Source of the DNA: Lactococcus carnosus
Lineage (GTDB): Bacteria > Bacillota > Bacilli > Lactobacillales > Streptococcaceae
Direction of reading: 5' to 3'
Assembly: GCF_006770265.1 (NCBI RefSeq)
Contig: NZ_CP017194.1
Location: forward strand, 930,001 to 994,000
Length of the DNA: 64,000 bases
Positions within the stretch are counted from its first letter, which is position 1, and the number at the start of each line of letters is the position of its first letter. The translations under genes and the position numbers were made by a program. The notes below the pieces were generated by a model. The model did no database searches and was not told the origin of the DNA. It worked only from the letters and a program-made list of their open reading frames with translations. Shown piece after piece: positions 19,615 through 28,893 of the stretch.

Positions 19615-20307
19615 GTGACCTACAAAGTAATTATAGTTGACTTAGATGACACCGTTTTAGACTTTAAAGCTGGTGAAGTTAAAGGATTAGCAACAGTATT
19701 TAAAGCATTTCAGACGGCAGCGGTTGACTATGAGGCTTGGGTAACAGCTTATAGCAAGATTAATCATCGCATCTGGCGAGAAATCGAGGCTGGTGCAGCG
19801 ACACAACCCTTATTAAATGACCGCTTTTCTAAAACGTTTGCTCAGTTTGGTCAAGTTATCAATGGGGCAAAAGCTGAAGCAGCTTATCGTCAGGTATTAG
19901 ATGCCAATGATGCCGTGGTAGCAGGAGCAGATGCGTTACTTAGTAAACTGAATCAAGCAGGCTATCAGTTAGTTGTTGGGACAAATGGTAAGACGGCGAC
20001 CCAATATAGCAGATTAGCCTTAACAGGATTTGATCGCTATTTTAAGCAGGTCGTGATTTCACAGGAAATCGGACATGCCAAACCAAGTACAGGATTCTTT
20101 GACCATATCTTTAAGCTATATCCAGACAATACTAAATCAGAGTTCTTAATGATTGGCGATACCTTAGCATCAGATATTCAAGGCGCAAATCAAGCTGGGA
20201 TCGATAGTATATGGATAGATATCGACAAACAGCTAGGTCTAGTAGAAGCGCATCAGGCAACTTACTGTGTCCAATCCTTATCAGAGATTTTACAAATTTT
20301 GACTTGA
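19615..20307 (+). CDS. HAD-family phosphatase, YjjG/YfnB-like
   Basis: Haloacid dehalogenase-type hydrolase of 230 residues, probably a nucleoside 5'-monophosphate phosphatase of the YjjG type. Motif I is VDLDDTVLDF (about 9-18), motif II VVGTNGK (about 122), motif III lysine in HAKPSTGFF, motif IV GDTLASDI. The alpha-helical cap at 20-110 fits class I. The start is GTG at 19615, set by GAGGA at 19603-19607. Substrate cannot be read from sequence. Unlinked in function to kdp or guaA. Confidence 0.82.
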   Translation: MTYKVIIVDLDDTVLDFKAGEVKGLATVFKAFQTAAVDYEAWVTAYSKINHRIWREIEAGAATQPLLNDRFSKTFAQFGQVINGAKAEAAYRQVLDANDAVVAGADALLSKLNQAGYQLVVGTNGKTATQYSRLALTGFDRYFKQVVISQEIGHAKPSTGFFDHIFKLYPDNTKSEFLMIGDTLASDIQGANQAGIDSIWIDIDKQLGLVEAHQATYCVQSLSEILQILT

Positions 20308-20323
20308 TTGACAGACATCTTAT

Positions 20324-20363
20324 AGACAAGCAGCTATCTAGTCAGATAGCTGTTTTCTTGTCT
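20324..20363 (+). terminator. Intrinsic terminator after HAD gene
   Basis: AGCTATCT / AGATAGCT stem with loop AGTC, extended by outer AGACAAG / CTTGTCT pairing around a TTTT. Confidence 0.75.
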
Positions 20364-20506
20364 CAGGGATGAAAGGACGTTTCCTTATTGCCTAACAAAT
20401 AGTGTGGTAAAGAAAGGACATGCAGTCAAAAAGTCTAAGTCGTCATCACAAACTTGGCAAATTAATCAAGTATCCTGAAAATAAATCTCAAAAACACCAC
20501 TTTTTT

Positions 20507-20515
20507 TGGTAAAAT
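20507..20515 (+). promoter_or_regulatory. Extended -10 promoter of guaA
   Basis: TGGTAAAAT 53 bases before the guaA start. In the leader, TCGCAGCTATA and TCGCAGTTATA form a near-direct repeat (20531-20541, 20543-20553). No purine riboswitch or PurBox recognised. Confidence 0.45.
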
Positions 20516-20567
20516 AGAAGAAACATATTTTCGCAGCTATATTCGCAGTTATAGAAGGAGCTTTACT

Positions 20568-22121
20568 TTGACAACCACTGATACGCAAGACATCCAGAAA
20601 ATCATCGTACTGGATTACGGTAGCCAATACAACCAACTAATCACACGACGCATTCGTGAATTTGGTGTTTTTTCTGAGCTGAAAAGCCATAAAATGACTC
20701 TCGATGAAATCAAGGCCTATGCCCCTAAAGCCATCATCATCTCTGGCGGCCCTAACTCTGTCTATGAAGCGGATGCTTTTGACATTGATCCAGGCGTTTT
20801 TGAGCTGGGTATTCCAGTCCTTGGTATTTGTTATGGCATGCAACTGATGACCCAAAAACTTGGTGGTAAAGTTGAAGCTAATCCAGGTAATGGAGAATTT
20901 GGCCCAACAAAAATCAGCCTAGATTCACCATCAAATCTGCTTGACGGCACACCTGTAGAGCAAACTGTCTTGATGAGTCACTCGGATAATGTCACAGCTC
21001 TTCCTAAAGGCTTTAAAATTGCCGCACATACGGATAAAACACCGATTGCTGCGATTGCAAATGATGAAAAAGGCCTTTACGGGGTACAATTTCACGCTGA
21101 AACAACCCTCAGTGAATATGGTCACGTGATTATTGAGAACTTTGTTAAAAAAATCGCTAAGGCATCTGGTACTTGGTCGATGGCTGGATTTGTAGAGCAA
21201 CAAATCAAAGAAATTCGTGAAAAAGTCGGGGATAAAAAAGTCTTGCTCGGCCTATCAGGTGGGGTTGACTCATCAGTTGTTGGCGTTTTGTTACAACGTG
21301 CGATTGGCGACCAATTAACCTCTATCTTTGTCGATCATGGCCTACTTCGTAAAGGTGAAGCAGAACAAGTGATGAAAGATTTAGGTGGTAAATTTGGCCT
21401 AAATATCGTCAAAGTGGACTGTAAAGACCGCTTTATGAGTAAACTTGCTGGCGTTGCTGATCCTGAGAAGAAACGTAAGATAATCGGTAACGAATTTATC
21501 GAAGTTTTTGATGATGAAGCGTCGAAACTTGATGGTGTTGACTTCCTTGCACAAGGCACACTGTATACAGATGTGATCGAGTCAGGAACGGACACTGCAC
21601 AAACAATCAAGAGCCATCATAACGTTGGTGGCCTACCAGAAGATATGCAGTTTGAACTGATTGAACCACTTAACAAATTGTTTAAGGACGAAGTCAGAGA
21701 ATTAGGTGAAGTCCTTGGCATGCCTCATGACCTTGTTTGGCGTCAGCCTTTTCCTGGTCCAGGTCTTGCTATCCGGATCATGGGGGAGATTACAGAACCA
21801 CGTCTTGAAAAAGTACGCGATTCTGACTTGATTCTTCGTGAAGAGATCGCTAAAGCTGGTTTAAACGAAAAAATCTGGCAATACTTCACAGTCGATACAG
21901 GCGTTAGCTCAGTCGGTGTAACAGGTGATTTCCGTAGCTATGATACAGTCATTGCCATTCGTGCCATCACATCGATTGATGGGATGACTGCTGACTTTGC
22001 TGAGATCGATTGGCAAGTTCTTTCAGAAGTATCACGTCGCATCACAAATGAAGTCAAAGGCGTTAACCGCGTCGTCTACGATATCACAGCTAAACCACCA
22101 GCTACGGTTGAGTGGGAATAA
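20568..22121 (+). CDS. guaA: GMP synthase (glutamine-hydrolysing)
   Basis: Makes GMP from XMP, glutamine and ATP. 517 residues: class I amidotransferase with catalytic Cys in GICYGMQLM (about residue 88) and [13 protein letters not shown]-pyrophosphatase loop [10 protein letters not shown] near 228; C-terminal dimerisation domain. Start is TTG at 20568, chosen because AAGGAG (20554-20559) lies eight bases ahead and the N-terminus fits. The last codons GAG TGG GAA TAA form the left attachment site of the integrated element, and the C-terminus remains intact. Confidence 0.96.
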   Translation: MTTTDTQDIQKIIVLDYGSQYNQLITRRIREFGVFSELKSHKMTLDEIKAYAPKAIIISGGPNSVYEADAFDIDPGVFELGIPVLGICYGMQLMTQKLGGKVEANPGNGEFGPTKISLDSPSNLLDGTPVEQTVLMSHSDNVTALPKGFKIAAHTDKTPIAAIANDEKGLYGVQFHAETTLSEYGHVIIENFVKKIAKASGTWSMAGFVEQQIKEIREKVGDKKVLLGLSGGVDSSVVGVLLQRAIGDQLTSIFVDHGLLRKGEAEQVMKDLGGKFGLNIVKVDCKDRFMSKLAGVADPEKKRKIIGNEFIEVFDDEASKLDGVDFLAQGTLYTDVIESGTDTAQTIKSHHNVGGLPEDMQFELIEPLNKLFKDEVRELGEVLGMPHDLVWRQPFPGPGLAIRIMGEITEPRLEKVRDSDLILREEIAKAGLNEKIWQYFTVDTGVSSVGVTGDFRSYDTVIAIRAITSIDGMTADFAEIDWQVLSEVSRRITNEVKGVNRVVYDITAKPPATVEWE

Positions 22122-22169
22122 CAGAAAAGAGCCTTATAACCTTTATTTTTAAGGGTTATGAGGCTCTTT
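22110..22169 (+). other. attL: left end of guaA-integrated element
   Basis: Imperfect direct repeat of 29259-29318. The shared core is GAGTGGGA(A/G)TAA, the last codons of guaA, followed by a diverged copy of the same terminator-like sequence (TTTATTTTTAAGGGTTAT in both). The pair brackets integrase, relaxase and coupling-protein genes, defining an element of about 7.15 kb. Confidence 0.85.
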
Positions 22170-22172
22170 TTT
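22127..22172 (+). terminator. Terminator after guaA at attL
   Basis: AGAGCCTTATAACC pairs with GGGTTATGAGGCTCT across an A/T-rich loop, followed by six Ts. Confidence 0.85.
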
Positions 22173-22176
22173 GTAT

Positions 22177-22199
22177 GTTGCTAACAATTTGCAAACAAC
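22177..22199. repeat. Left 23-bp subterminal direct repeat of the IME
   Basis: GTTGCTAACAATTTGCAAAC (then AAC) matches 29145-29167 at 21 of 23 positions in the same orientation. The two copies lie just inside the two ends, a likely integrase arm-type binding site. Confidence 0.6.
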
Positions 22200-22204
22200 A
22201 ACTT

Positions 22205-23295
22205 CTATTTTATAATTTTTATCCCACCAACCAATTGAGTAGTTTCTATATTATCACACCGCTTGTCTTGCCATTTGACTTTAATAAAATCATCTTGCCA
22301 AAATACATATAAATTCAATTTTTCATCTACAATTTCCACTACATTAGGATATTTCTCTCGACGATTTACTATTTTTGTATACTTATTTCGCCCTAAAATA
22401 GCATCACTAGCTAAAGCGATTAATATCTCATTAGATAAATCATCTCTATTTACTCTTATATATATCCTGTTTCCCCCTACAGCAGAAAATTCTTCGCCTT
22501 CTATTGCTAAATTCCAATTTTCAAAATCTACTTTTTTATATTTATAAAACTTAAACTTGTAAACTAACAATTTCAGGTAGAACTTTACATATGAAAATAC
22601 GTTATTTTTATTATTACTAAAAATAACCTTTCTCTCAATCATCATCATCTTTTTCGCAAGATAAATGACTGGTATATTTATAAGCCACACAAAGCCTTCA
22701 ATACCGAAATCTAGCCAAAAATTTATTGTTAAAACATCTCTGAAATTGTTAATAAATTGAATCATTGAACTAATAATCATAAATAAAGATATACTAATTA
22801 ATATAAAATTAAAAACTTTTGCCACTATTTTCGTATCTTCCTCTAACTCTGCAAATCCAATAATAATAATCAAAATTGTCAAAACCAACATAAGAATTAT
22901 CTCTCCAACTAACGGAAATGTGTAGGAAGAATTAATAAATAAAGGGATTGCTGCTAGCCCAAATAATTCTGTTTTCTTATCATGAAAAATCTCTTTAAAA
23001 CTTAGATTTTTTAAATGTTCCACAATCGGAAATACTGAAAAAAATAGAACAATCAAATAATCTTTTATATACCACAATGAAATTTGCAGGTTGTTTTTAT
23101 ACGAAAAATAGTATATTACTAACAAGTAACTCAAATTAATCATTATTATTACTAGCGCAATAGGATTTAACAAGAACTTTATTGTGTATTTAATAATATC
23201 CTTCAAAGAATCTAATAAATTTTTTTTCTTCCAAATATAATAACAACAAGTAAAACTACTACCCAAAATAAAATAGCTTGCTCTCTCGTACTCAA
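22205..23295 (-). pseudogene. IME cargo: multi-pass membrane protein with frameshift in an A8 tract
   Basis: Unrecognised membrane protein of about 365 residues, AT-rich, the last gene before attL. The best start is TTG at 23295: AAGGAG (minus strand, 23304-23309) is eight bases ahead, and this frame gives MSTREQAILFWVVVLLVVII, a good first membrane helix, but ends at 23212. The main frame (open to 22205) takes over at the A8 run 23220-23227; nine As would join them as ...FGRKKNLLDSLKD. Alternatively translation begins at TTG 23326 in the main frame, but that has no ribosome site. The main part has about seven helices to residue ~240, then a ~110-residue cytoplasmic domain with FSAVGGNRIYIRVNRDD and VEIVDEKLNLYVFWQDDFIKV. 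It resembles, from memory, uncharacterised membrane proteins common on mobile islands. Confidence 0.7.
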
Positions 23296-23359
23296 TAATT
23301 ATTCTCCTTCCCTTTAATTTCATCAAATTCTTTGAAGCTCAATCTTGTACACAAATTTC

Positions 23360-23623
23360 TCATTTCTTTCTATCTATCCCCAGAATCTTTACTTTTCTTT
23401 GTGTGAGTTCCAAGGAATCATAGCTTTCTCTACGCTTAACAAAATTATCATAATGATACTTAGCAACTTCATCTAGAGCTAGTTGAAATGCTCCGTACAA
23501 CGTCCCATATAAATCATTACCATCAGCATAAACTTCCATAACTTGTAGCTTATATTCTTGAAATTCTTCTGGCACACCATCACCAAAACGTTCAATTCTT
23601 ATTGTTACCTGATTTTCCCTCAT
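23360..23623 (-). CDS. IME cargo: 87-residue protein of unknown function
   Basis: Starts at 23623 with TAGGAGG eight bases ahead, so it is well translated. Soluble, acidic in its first half (IERFGDGVPEEFQEYKL) and basic at the end. No motif recognised. It lies between the 127-residue gene and the membrane protein on the same strand, within the module between integrase and attL. Confidence 0.65.
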   Translation of the reverse strand: MRENQVTIRIERFGDGVPEEFQEYKLQVMEVYADGNDLYGTLYGAFQLALDEVAKYHYDNFVKRRESYDSLELTQRKVKILGIDRKK

Positions 23624-23646
23624 TTAAATAACCTCCTAGCAACACT

Positions 23647-24030
23647 TTAACGACATTTTCTATTTACATACATTGTGATTAAATGTCGTTTCAAGTATAC
23701 CATATTAGGTAAAGTCAAACTGCTTGCTAACCATATATGATTTTCTATTTCCGCATGAAAGAATGCTATGAAATCGCCCTGTGTGCTTAATGGTAAATCC
23801 TCTAGCATACATTCAAATATAGGTCGTTTCTTTGCTGTATCTTCTATTACCAAAATATCATTTATATAAGCATAATTGAATCCAGTTTCTTTCATTTCCT
23901 CTATCCTTGAATATACCAAACTTTTCCTATTAAGTTTTTCTCGTACAAAAGTTGGTTTTAAGCCATTTAAATACAGAACACCAATTGAAAGCTCATTTAA
24001 AAATGCTATAGTATCAATATCAATATTCAT
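23647..24030 (-). CDS. IME cargo: 127-residue protein of unknown function
   Basis: ATG at 24030 overlaps the stop of the preceding gene in TAATG, implying translational coupling. No hydrophobic helix, no catalytic motif recognised; contains FVREKLNRKSLVYSRIEE, a helical charged stretch. Conserved pairing with the upstream 123-residue gene would support a two-protein function. Confidence 0.65.
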   Translation of the reverse strand: MNIDIDTIAFLNELSIGVLYLNGLKPTFVREKLNRKSLVYSRIEEMKETGFNYAYINDILVIEDTAKKRPIFECMLEDLPLSTQGDFIAFFHAEIENHIWLASSLTLPNMVYLKRHLITMYVNRKCR

Positions 24031-24401
24031 TATGCAAGCTCAATTTTTTCAGCACGATAATACATCGGGTTGCCTTGCATACTGCATTCTAGTTTTACGA
24101 ATTTTACTTTAACGGAATCTTTTTTCATTATATCGTCATTTGTCGTTAAAGCAGTCGGATTTAGTATTTTAATTTGTGTGCTTTTCTTTTTAAATTTTCC
24201 ATCCAAGATTGTAACAGAATAATTTTGACCTATAATTTTATCTGTAGCAAAATTTCTTGGTTTCCCTTCTCTGTCTTTGATAACTTCGCCATTTTCATCT
24301 GCTCTATGCTCTTGTTCAAAAACAGGCGTTACCTCATCTAACTCAAACAATGTCCCAATCGTATTAAAATCCCAATCTCTAACACTTAATAATTTTGCCA
24401 T
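24030..24401 (-). CDS. IME protein of 123 residues, possibly DUF961-like
   Basis: Begins two bases after the integrase stop and ends overlapping the next start, so it belongs to the integrase transcript. Beta-rich pattern: ...QNYSVTILDGKFKKKSTQIKI..., then VKVKFVKLECSMQGNPMYYRAEKIEL. The length and final strands recall DUF961/Orf23-like proteins of Tn916-type elements, but I see no decisive motif and the link is tentative. Confidence 0.65.
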   Translation of the reverse strand: MAKLLSVRDWDFNTIGTLFELDEVTPVFEQEHRADENGEVIKDREGKPRNFATDKIIGQNYSVTILDGKFKKKSTQIKILNPTALTTNDDIMKKDSVKVKFVKLECSMQGNPMYYRAEKIELA

Positions 24402-24403
24402 TT

Positions 24404-25591
24404 TTATTTTCCTTCTTTCTTGATATATTGGTTTCCACTAAATTTTTTTGTTTCTTTTATTGCTTTTTCATTCATTTCTACATTTATAAGCCCTACAAGC
24501 CTATTTGCGACCTCTATATTAGTATTTGGATATAGGTGCCCATATGTTCCTAAAGTTGTCTTGATGTCCTCATGACCTAGCCTGTCACGTACTACAATAG
24601 CATTTTCTCCCAATGATATTAATAATGAAGCATGGCTATGACGTAGAGCATGAGTTTTTACCCTATGAACGCCTGCAAGCTTCGAGTGTCTTTTAATAAT
24701 GTGATACGGTGCACTCTTATTTGTGGGTAATCCATTGTAAGAAAGAATCCATTTTGAACCTCCACATTTTTCTTGTGCTATTTTCCAATTTTTTAAATAG
24801 CTTATTGTATCACTATCTATTGCAATTACCCTATTACTTGCAGTTGTTTTAGGTTCAGTAATGTAATATTCTTCAGCATTTTTATAGTACATAGATTTAT
24901 TGACACGTAAGGTCTTATTCTCAAAATCAATGTCATTATCCCATTCTAATGCTTGAGCTTCACCAAAACGCAAACCTGTCATAAATAGTAGCCAGATAAG
25001 AATGAACGAATAGTTTTGGTAGTAATCCGAAGTATCAAAGGTAGCTATCACTTTTTCAAATTCAGATTGAGTCCAAAAATCAACTTTCTTTTTATTCTTT
25101 TTAACATTTCCCACTTGTTTTGCAACGTTTTTTTGTAATAAACCTAACTTCACAGCTAAATCTAAACTCATTTGAAACAATCCATAAATATTTCTAATAT
25201 AAGCACTAGAATATTTTTCAGATAATTCATTTTGCCACTTTTTTATCATTGGTGAATTAATTTCATTTAATTTTCTTTTGTAAAAATAGGCGAAATGAAT
25301 TCTCATAGAAGAAACTCGGTTATCATAGGTTCGCTTTTTAACAGAACGTTTATAGTCTGTTTCGAAATAAGTTGTATAGAATTCTTGATAACTCATTGAA
25401 CTATTTTTCTTAATAGCGGTTTTAGAATAATCATTCATGTAATCATCATAGGCAGATTTTGCTTCTTTTTGGGTTTGAAAACCACGTTCCCAATGTTGGA
25501 CTCGTTTGCCTTTTTCATCAAAACCTAAACTTGCTACAAAGTACCATTTTTTATTTTTTTTATCTTGATAAACATTTGCGATCTTAGGCAT
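24404..25591 (-). CDS. int: Tyrosine integrase of guaA-specific IME
   Basis: Site-specific recombinase that inserts and excises the element at the guaA 3' end. About 395 residues: AP2-like/SAM-like N-terminal DNA-binding part (KKNKKWYFVASLGFDEKGKR), core-binding domain, then the catalytic domain with Arg in TGLRFGEAQAL, HALRHSH, and the nucleophile in TYGHLYPN. The ATG at 25591 overlaps the DUF3173 stop by eight bases (ATGCCTAA); a TTG at 25612 is an alternative. The overlap with the DUF3173 gene is typical of such integrative elements. Confidence 0.92.
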   Translation of the reverse strand: MPKIANVYQDKKNKKWYFVASLGFDEKGKRVQHWERGFQTQKEAKSAYDDYMNDYSKTAIKKNSSMSYQEFYTTYFETDYKRSVKKRTYDNRVSSMRIHFAYFYKRKLNEINSPMIKKWQNELSEKYSSAYIRNIYGLFQMSLDLAVKLGLLQKNVAKQVGNVKKNKKKVDFWTQSEFEKVIATFDTSDYYQNYSFILIWLLFMTGLRFGEAQALEWDNDIDFENKTLRVNKSMYYKNAEEYYITEPKTTASNRVIAIDSDTISYLKNWKIAQEKCGGSKWILSYNGLPTNKSAPYHIIKRHSKLAGVHRVKTHALRHSHASLLISLGENAIVVRDRLGHEDIKTTLGTYGHLYPNTNIEVANRLVGLINVEMNEKAIKETKKFSGNQYIKKEGK

Positions 25592-25787
25592 GTATTTTTT
25601 CTTCAATTTCAAGATTTATTCCTAAAATTTCCTCAACTGCTGATACTGGAACTCTAGCCAATCTCTTAGAGCAATAATAAGCAAAACCTTTTTCAACCAT
25701 TAGACATTTGGCAAGTCTGATGATACTAGCAGATTGACTTGTTCCGTATCCAAGTTCTATCAAGTCATGTTTTGTTATTGTAACCAT
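25584..25787 (-). CDS. DUF3173 small protein (excisionase-like)
   Basis: 67 residues, starting MVTITKHDLIELGYGTSQSA and continuing with LMVEKGFAYYCSKRLARVPVSAVEEILG. This matches the DUF3173 pattern (helix-turn-helix-like, found immediately upstream of tyrosine integrases in streptococcal IMEs). Preceded by AAGGAGG. Probable role: directionality factor or integrase partner. Confidence 0.82.
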   Translation of the reverse strand: MVTITKHDLIELGYGTSQSASIIRLAKCLMVEKGFAYYCSKRLARVPVSAVEEILGINLEIEEKIHA

Positions 25788-25810
25788 AATTTCCTCCTTT
25801 AACCTAGTTG

Positions 25811-26749
25811 CTAATTTTCTTTTTCCTTTTTTGTTCTAGCGTGTACCGCTGATATTAAGTCAGTTCGTCCAATAGAAACTAAATGGGCTATCATTCTTTC
25901 AGCCAATCCACGAGAAAAGTCTTTTTTTTGAAATCTCAAATCATTTAAATTTCCTAATGCGTTGTTCTCTGATAAGAATACAAACGCCTGATATGTCGCT
26001 AATCCTCCTCGTTCCTCAAGCCAATTAGCACTACTTTGTAGTGTTGTAACTTCGTATTTTCTATTCAGATTAATAGGTGGTATTTTCAATAAAAACTTAT
26101 CCCAAAACCGACAAACTATTTTTTTTGAGCTATCTGTGTAAAAACGAAGTTCTTGACGAAGAACTGCCCGAATAAGATTTTCAAGTGATTCATTTTCATA
26201 AGCGATTCTTCTAGCCATATCATTAGCAGGTTCTCTTTTTAGTTCAATTTCAATTCTATTCCAACTACCAAAATCTGATATATCCTTTCCAGTCATTTTG
26301 GCTTGCTCAATAGCTTTATTGTAGATGCGACACATTAGATCACTTGTGCGAGAGCCTATATTTAAGGTTTTTCCTGTTGTAAGGCGGTATTTTGATTCGT
26401 TTATTGAATAATCACGACCATTTGACCAATAAAGATTTTTTTTTGCCTTACTAATCAACTTTTCCACTGTAAAATAGGGTAGTTCGTTTTTATCATCAAG
26501 AGCACAGTCTAACCGTAGAAATTCAACTTTTTCACAAATTCCAAAAGCGACTTGAAAGAATTCCTTCCAACTTAATGACTTACTCTCTAGGATTATTTCA
26601 AGTTGAGTACATGCTTGACCACTTAGCTGAATACAACAATCTGGTGTAAAAAGTGCATTGCGATAAGTGTATATGTGAATTAAACCATATGAGTAATAAG
26701 AATCGTAACCATAGAACATAAGTTGACCATCTGAAAGCTCACAGTCCAT
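25811..26749 (-). pseudogene. MobT-family relaxase, N-terminus missing
   Basis: Rep_trans/MobT-type relaxase related to Tn916 Orf20 and ICEBs1 NicK, which nick the element at oriT and start rolling-circle transfer. The first ATG gives 312 residues, but recognisable family sequence begins upstream of it: in the same frame, back to a TAA at 26831-26833, the DNA encodes QSKLDWIKIRLWEQ followed by PEIVINELFGIEL. No ATG, GTG or TTG lies in that stretch. MobT proteins are usually near 380-400 residues with an N-terminal helix-turn-helix, so that region appears deleted together with the end of the FtsK gene. CIQLSGQACTQLE and the YNKAIEQAK segment are typical of the family. Probably inactive unless started at a non-AUG codon. 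Confidence 0.75.
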
Positions 26750-26807
26750 AAGTTCAATGCCAAATAGTTCGTTAATTACTATTTCTGGCTGTTCCCATAG
26801 CCTAATT

Positions 26808-28133
26808 TTAATCCAATCTAGCTTGCTCTGTTACAGAGTCTATAAAAATATATCCTCCACCTTTAACTGTAATAGTTTTATACTCAACCTCGGTAGAACC
26901 AAATAGCATTTGTCTACCTTCTTGTGAAAGATTTGATAGCCCAACTCTTACTTGCAATTGGTCTCTAATTGCTCCGTCTAATACAGAAGTATCTGGTCTC
27001 TGTAATATGATTTCAGCAAAAACACCACATGCTCTACCTTTAAGAACAATATTGTAAATGTTTTTGGTTATTTCTTCTTTTATTTTTTTATCAACTGTTT
27101 TCATCAACGCTGCATACTCGTCAATGAAAATAACTACTGGAGGAATTCCTTCAAAATCAATGAAGGTTTTTCCGAAAGCAGAAGCATCTGTAAACATTTC
27201 CCTGTAACGACTTTCCACGAGTTCAGACGTTTCTCTAATCAACTTCGCAATTTCATTAGACTCAACTGCTACTTTCCCTTCAAATCCTGTAACAAAACGA
27301 TACAGAGATAAATCGGAAGCTTTAGGATCGCATATCCTTATATCAGCGCCACTCCAGGTAGGGGGACTATTTTGCACATCAGACATTTGGCTATATGAAA
27401 GCACCTTACTATTGATATAGAAACTTTTTCCTGAGCCCGTCCCACCAATTGTCAAGCCATGACTGACCTTGGAAACGTCATATGATAAAGAGTGTGTTAC
27501 GTTCACAACTGTCCCGTGAGCGGCTCTTGTATTTTGAGATATTTCAATCCGTTTATCTTTATGTTTCAAAAATGTGTAGTCTACGTAGTCAAAATTCGTT
27601 ATGGCTTTTTCCAGCTCTAAACCTAGCGCTGACTCAAAGTGACCTCCCAACTCATTACTTATCTTATTCCATTTATCGCCATTTCTTTGGACAGAAACAT
27701 ATATTTTTTTCTCGTCCTCTTTAAAAAATATAGGAATATACATGGTTACAATTCGTTTTCTTGAAGATTTTCCACTTAAATTAGTAAATTCGACATCTTT
27801 ATCCTCATATAGTGATAATGTATCAATTACATAACGTAAGTTCTGAGCAATAATAGGATTTTTACTTTTTCTATATTTAAAAAAGAGTTTGAAAACTAAA
27901 ATGTCACAATAAATTTGTAATGGTACTAAGATAATAAAAATATAGTCAAAATAAAAAATAACTCTAATTAGATTACCAAAAGATACTACGAATGAAGAAC
28001 TTAAAAATAGATAAATTAATAACAATATGAGTGGGAATAAAGATTTTTTTTTAGGGAAATCTACCAACGTCCATTCTGATTTGTTAAGAATGGGAATTCG
28101 GTTCTTTATATTATAGAAAAAATTTAGGAACAT
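26808..28133 (-). CDS. FtsK/TcpA-type coupling protein, C-terminus truncated
   Basis: DNA-pumping ATPase of the mobilization module (Tn916 Orf21-like), which delivers relaxosome DNA to the transfer channel. 441 residues: two N-terminal membrane helices, Walker A GGTGSGKSFY (near 230), Walker B VVIFIDEYAAL (near 345), and the sensor segment AEIILQRPDTSVLDGAIRDQL. It ends abruptly ...GGGYIFIDSVTEQARLD, where homologues usually run further, and its last codons overlap the open MobT frame. ATG at 28133 overlaps the previous stop (TAATG). Confidence 0.88.
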   Translation of the reverse strand: MFLNFFYNIKNRIPILNKSEWTLVDFPKKKSLFPLILLLIYLFLSSSFVVSFGNLIRVIFYFDYIFIILVPLQIYCDILVFKLFFKYRKSKNPIIAQNLRYVIDTLSLYEDKDVEFTNLSGKSSRKRIVTMYIPIFFKEDEKKIYVSVQRNGDKWNKISNELGGHFESALGLELEKAITNFDYVDYTFLKHKDKRIEISQNTRAAHGTVVNVTHSLSYDVSKVSHGLTIGGTGSGKSFYINSKVLSYSQMSDVQNSPPTWSGADIRICDPKASDLSLYRFVTGFEGKVAVESNEIAKLIRETSELVESRYREMFTDASAFGKTFIDFEGIPPVVIFIDEYAALMKTVDKKIKEEITKNIYNIVLKGRACGVFAEIILQRPDTSVLDGAIRDQLQVRVGLSNLSQEGRQMLFGSTEVEYKTITVKGGGYIFIDSVTEQARLD

Positions 28134-28417
28134 TATTCTACCAAGTCCTTTTCATTATTTCTTTTACAGTAAAAAATACGATATTCAATAGCACTAAAAA
28201 TAGATACGCAAGCTAGAAGTAACAATCCCAATACTTTATACCACGTAAACGCGTTAATCCAGTAACCTTGTTTTAAAAATGGATGAATATATATAACGTT
28301 GGGTTGGTAACTGTACAAGTAATAGTAATCACCTATTAGTAAAGCTAATCCTATGATTAAATAAAATGTTGCAAATACTGCTAAATTGAAGAAAATTTTG
28401 CTTGATGTTTTATTCAT
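28133..28417 (-). CDS. Small two-helix membrane protein of the mobilization module
   Basis: 94 residues from ATG at 28417, chosen over a start at 28468 because AAGGAGG lies seven bases ahead. Two membrane helices (IFFNLAVFATFYLIIGLALL and VLGLLLLACVSIFSAIEYRIF) separated by an exposed loop. Directly coupled to the FtsK gene. Small membrane proteins sit at this place in Tn916-type mobilization modules; specific role unknown. Confidence 0.72.
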   Translation of the reverse strand: MNKTSSKIFFNLAVFATFYLIIGLALLIGDYYYLYSYQPNVIYIHPFLKQGYWINAFTWYKVLGLLLLACVSIFSAIEYRIFYCKRNNEKDLVE

Positions 28418-28474
28418 GTTGAACCTCCTTTGAATTTTGAAGAAGGGCGAGGACAATAGCCTCGCCACCTACTT

Positions 28475-28714
28475 TTATTTAATCAAGCCGAGTGCTTTAC
28501 AAGTAGCTATGAGTCTCACATAATAAGTGTAGTTTATACCACGAGGTCCGAATTCAGTGGATTTAGACCTATAATGGAGATCATACTCTTTTTTGAAACT
28601 AGCATATTCTTTTGAATGCTGTGGAAAAGCTACTGGAGCATATTCAATCCAATTAATTATTTTAGATTGTTCTGCTACGTAGTTCCAATCAATCCCTATA
28701 ATAAATTGTTTCAT
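28475..28714 (-). CDS. 79-residue protein of the mobilization operon
   Basis: First gene of the minus-strand operon, with AGGAGGG before the ATG at 28714. Sequence starts MKQFIIGIDWNYVAEQSKII; soluble, Tyr/Lys-rich, no motif recognised. It faces the RHH regulator gene across the operator array. Confidence 0.65.
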   Translation of the reverse strand: MKQFIIGIDWNYVAEQSKIINWIEYAPVAFPQHSKEYASFKKEYDLHYRSKSTEFGPRGINYTYYVRLIATCKALGLIK

Positions 28715-28816
28715 GTTATCCCTCCTTTATTTATTTTTAAATCGTATTTAAACTATCTGATAACTAGCTTAAAGCTATTTTAATTCATTAGAATATGTTT
28801 GTCAATATTTTTTGCG

Positions 28817-28882
28817 TTTAAACTAGTTTAAAAACAAAAAAAGACTTAAACTAGTAAAAGAACATTCCTTAACTAGTAAAAA
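28817..28882. promoter_or_regulatory. Operator array of TTAAACTAGT boxes
   Basis: A perfect 16-bp palindrome TTTAAACTAGTTTAAA (28817-28832), then TTAAACTAGTAAAA (28846-28859) and TTAACTAGTAAAAA (28869-28882). A weaker box (AACTAGCTTAAA) lies at 28772-28783. They fill the divergent control region between the mobilization operon and the RHH gene. Confidence 0.7.
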
Positions 28883-28893
28883 TCTATTTAAAA

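Noticed and set aside
20364-20567. Possible guanine riboswitch before guaA
   Set aside because: The conserved core pairing and loops of purine riboswitches are not visible; only short repeats.
27300-27500. oriT of the mobilizable element
   Set aside because: MobT elements need one, but no GC-rich inverted repeat like those of Tn916/ICEBs1 was recognised anywhere in 22.1-29.3 kb.
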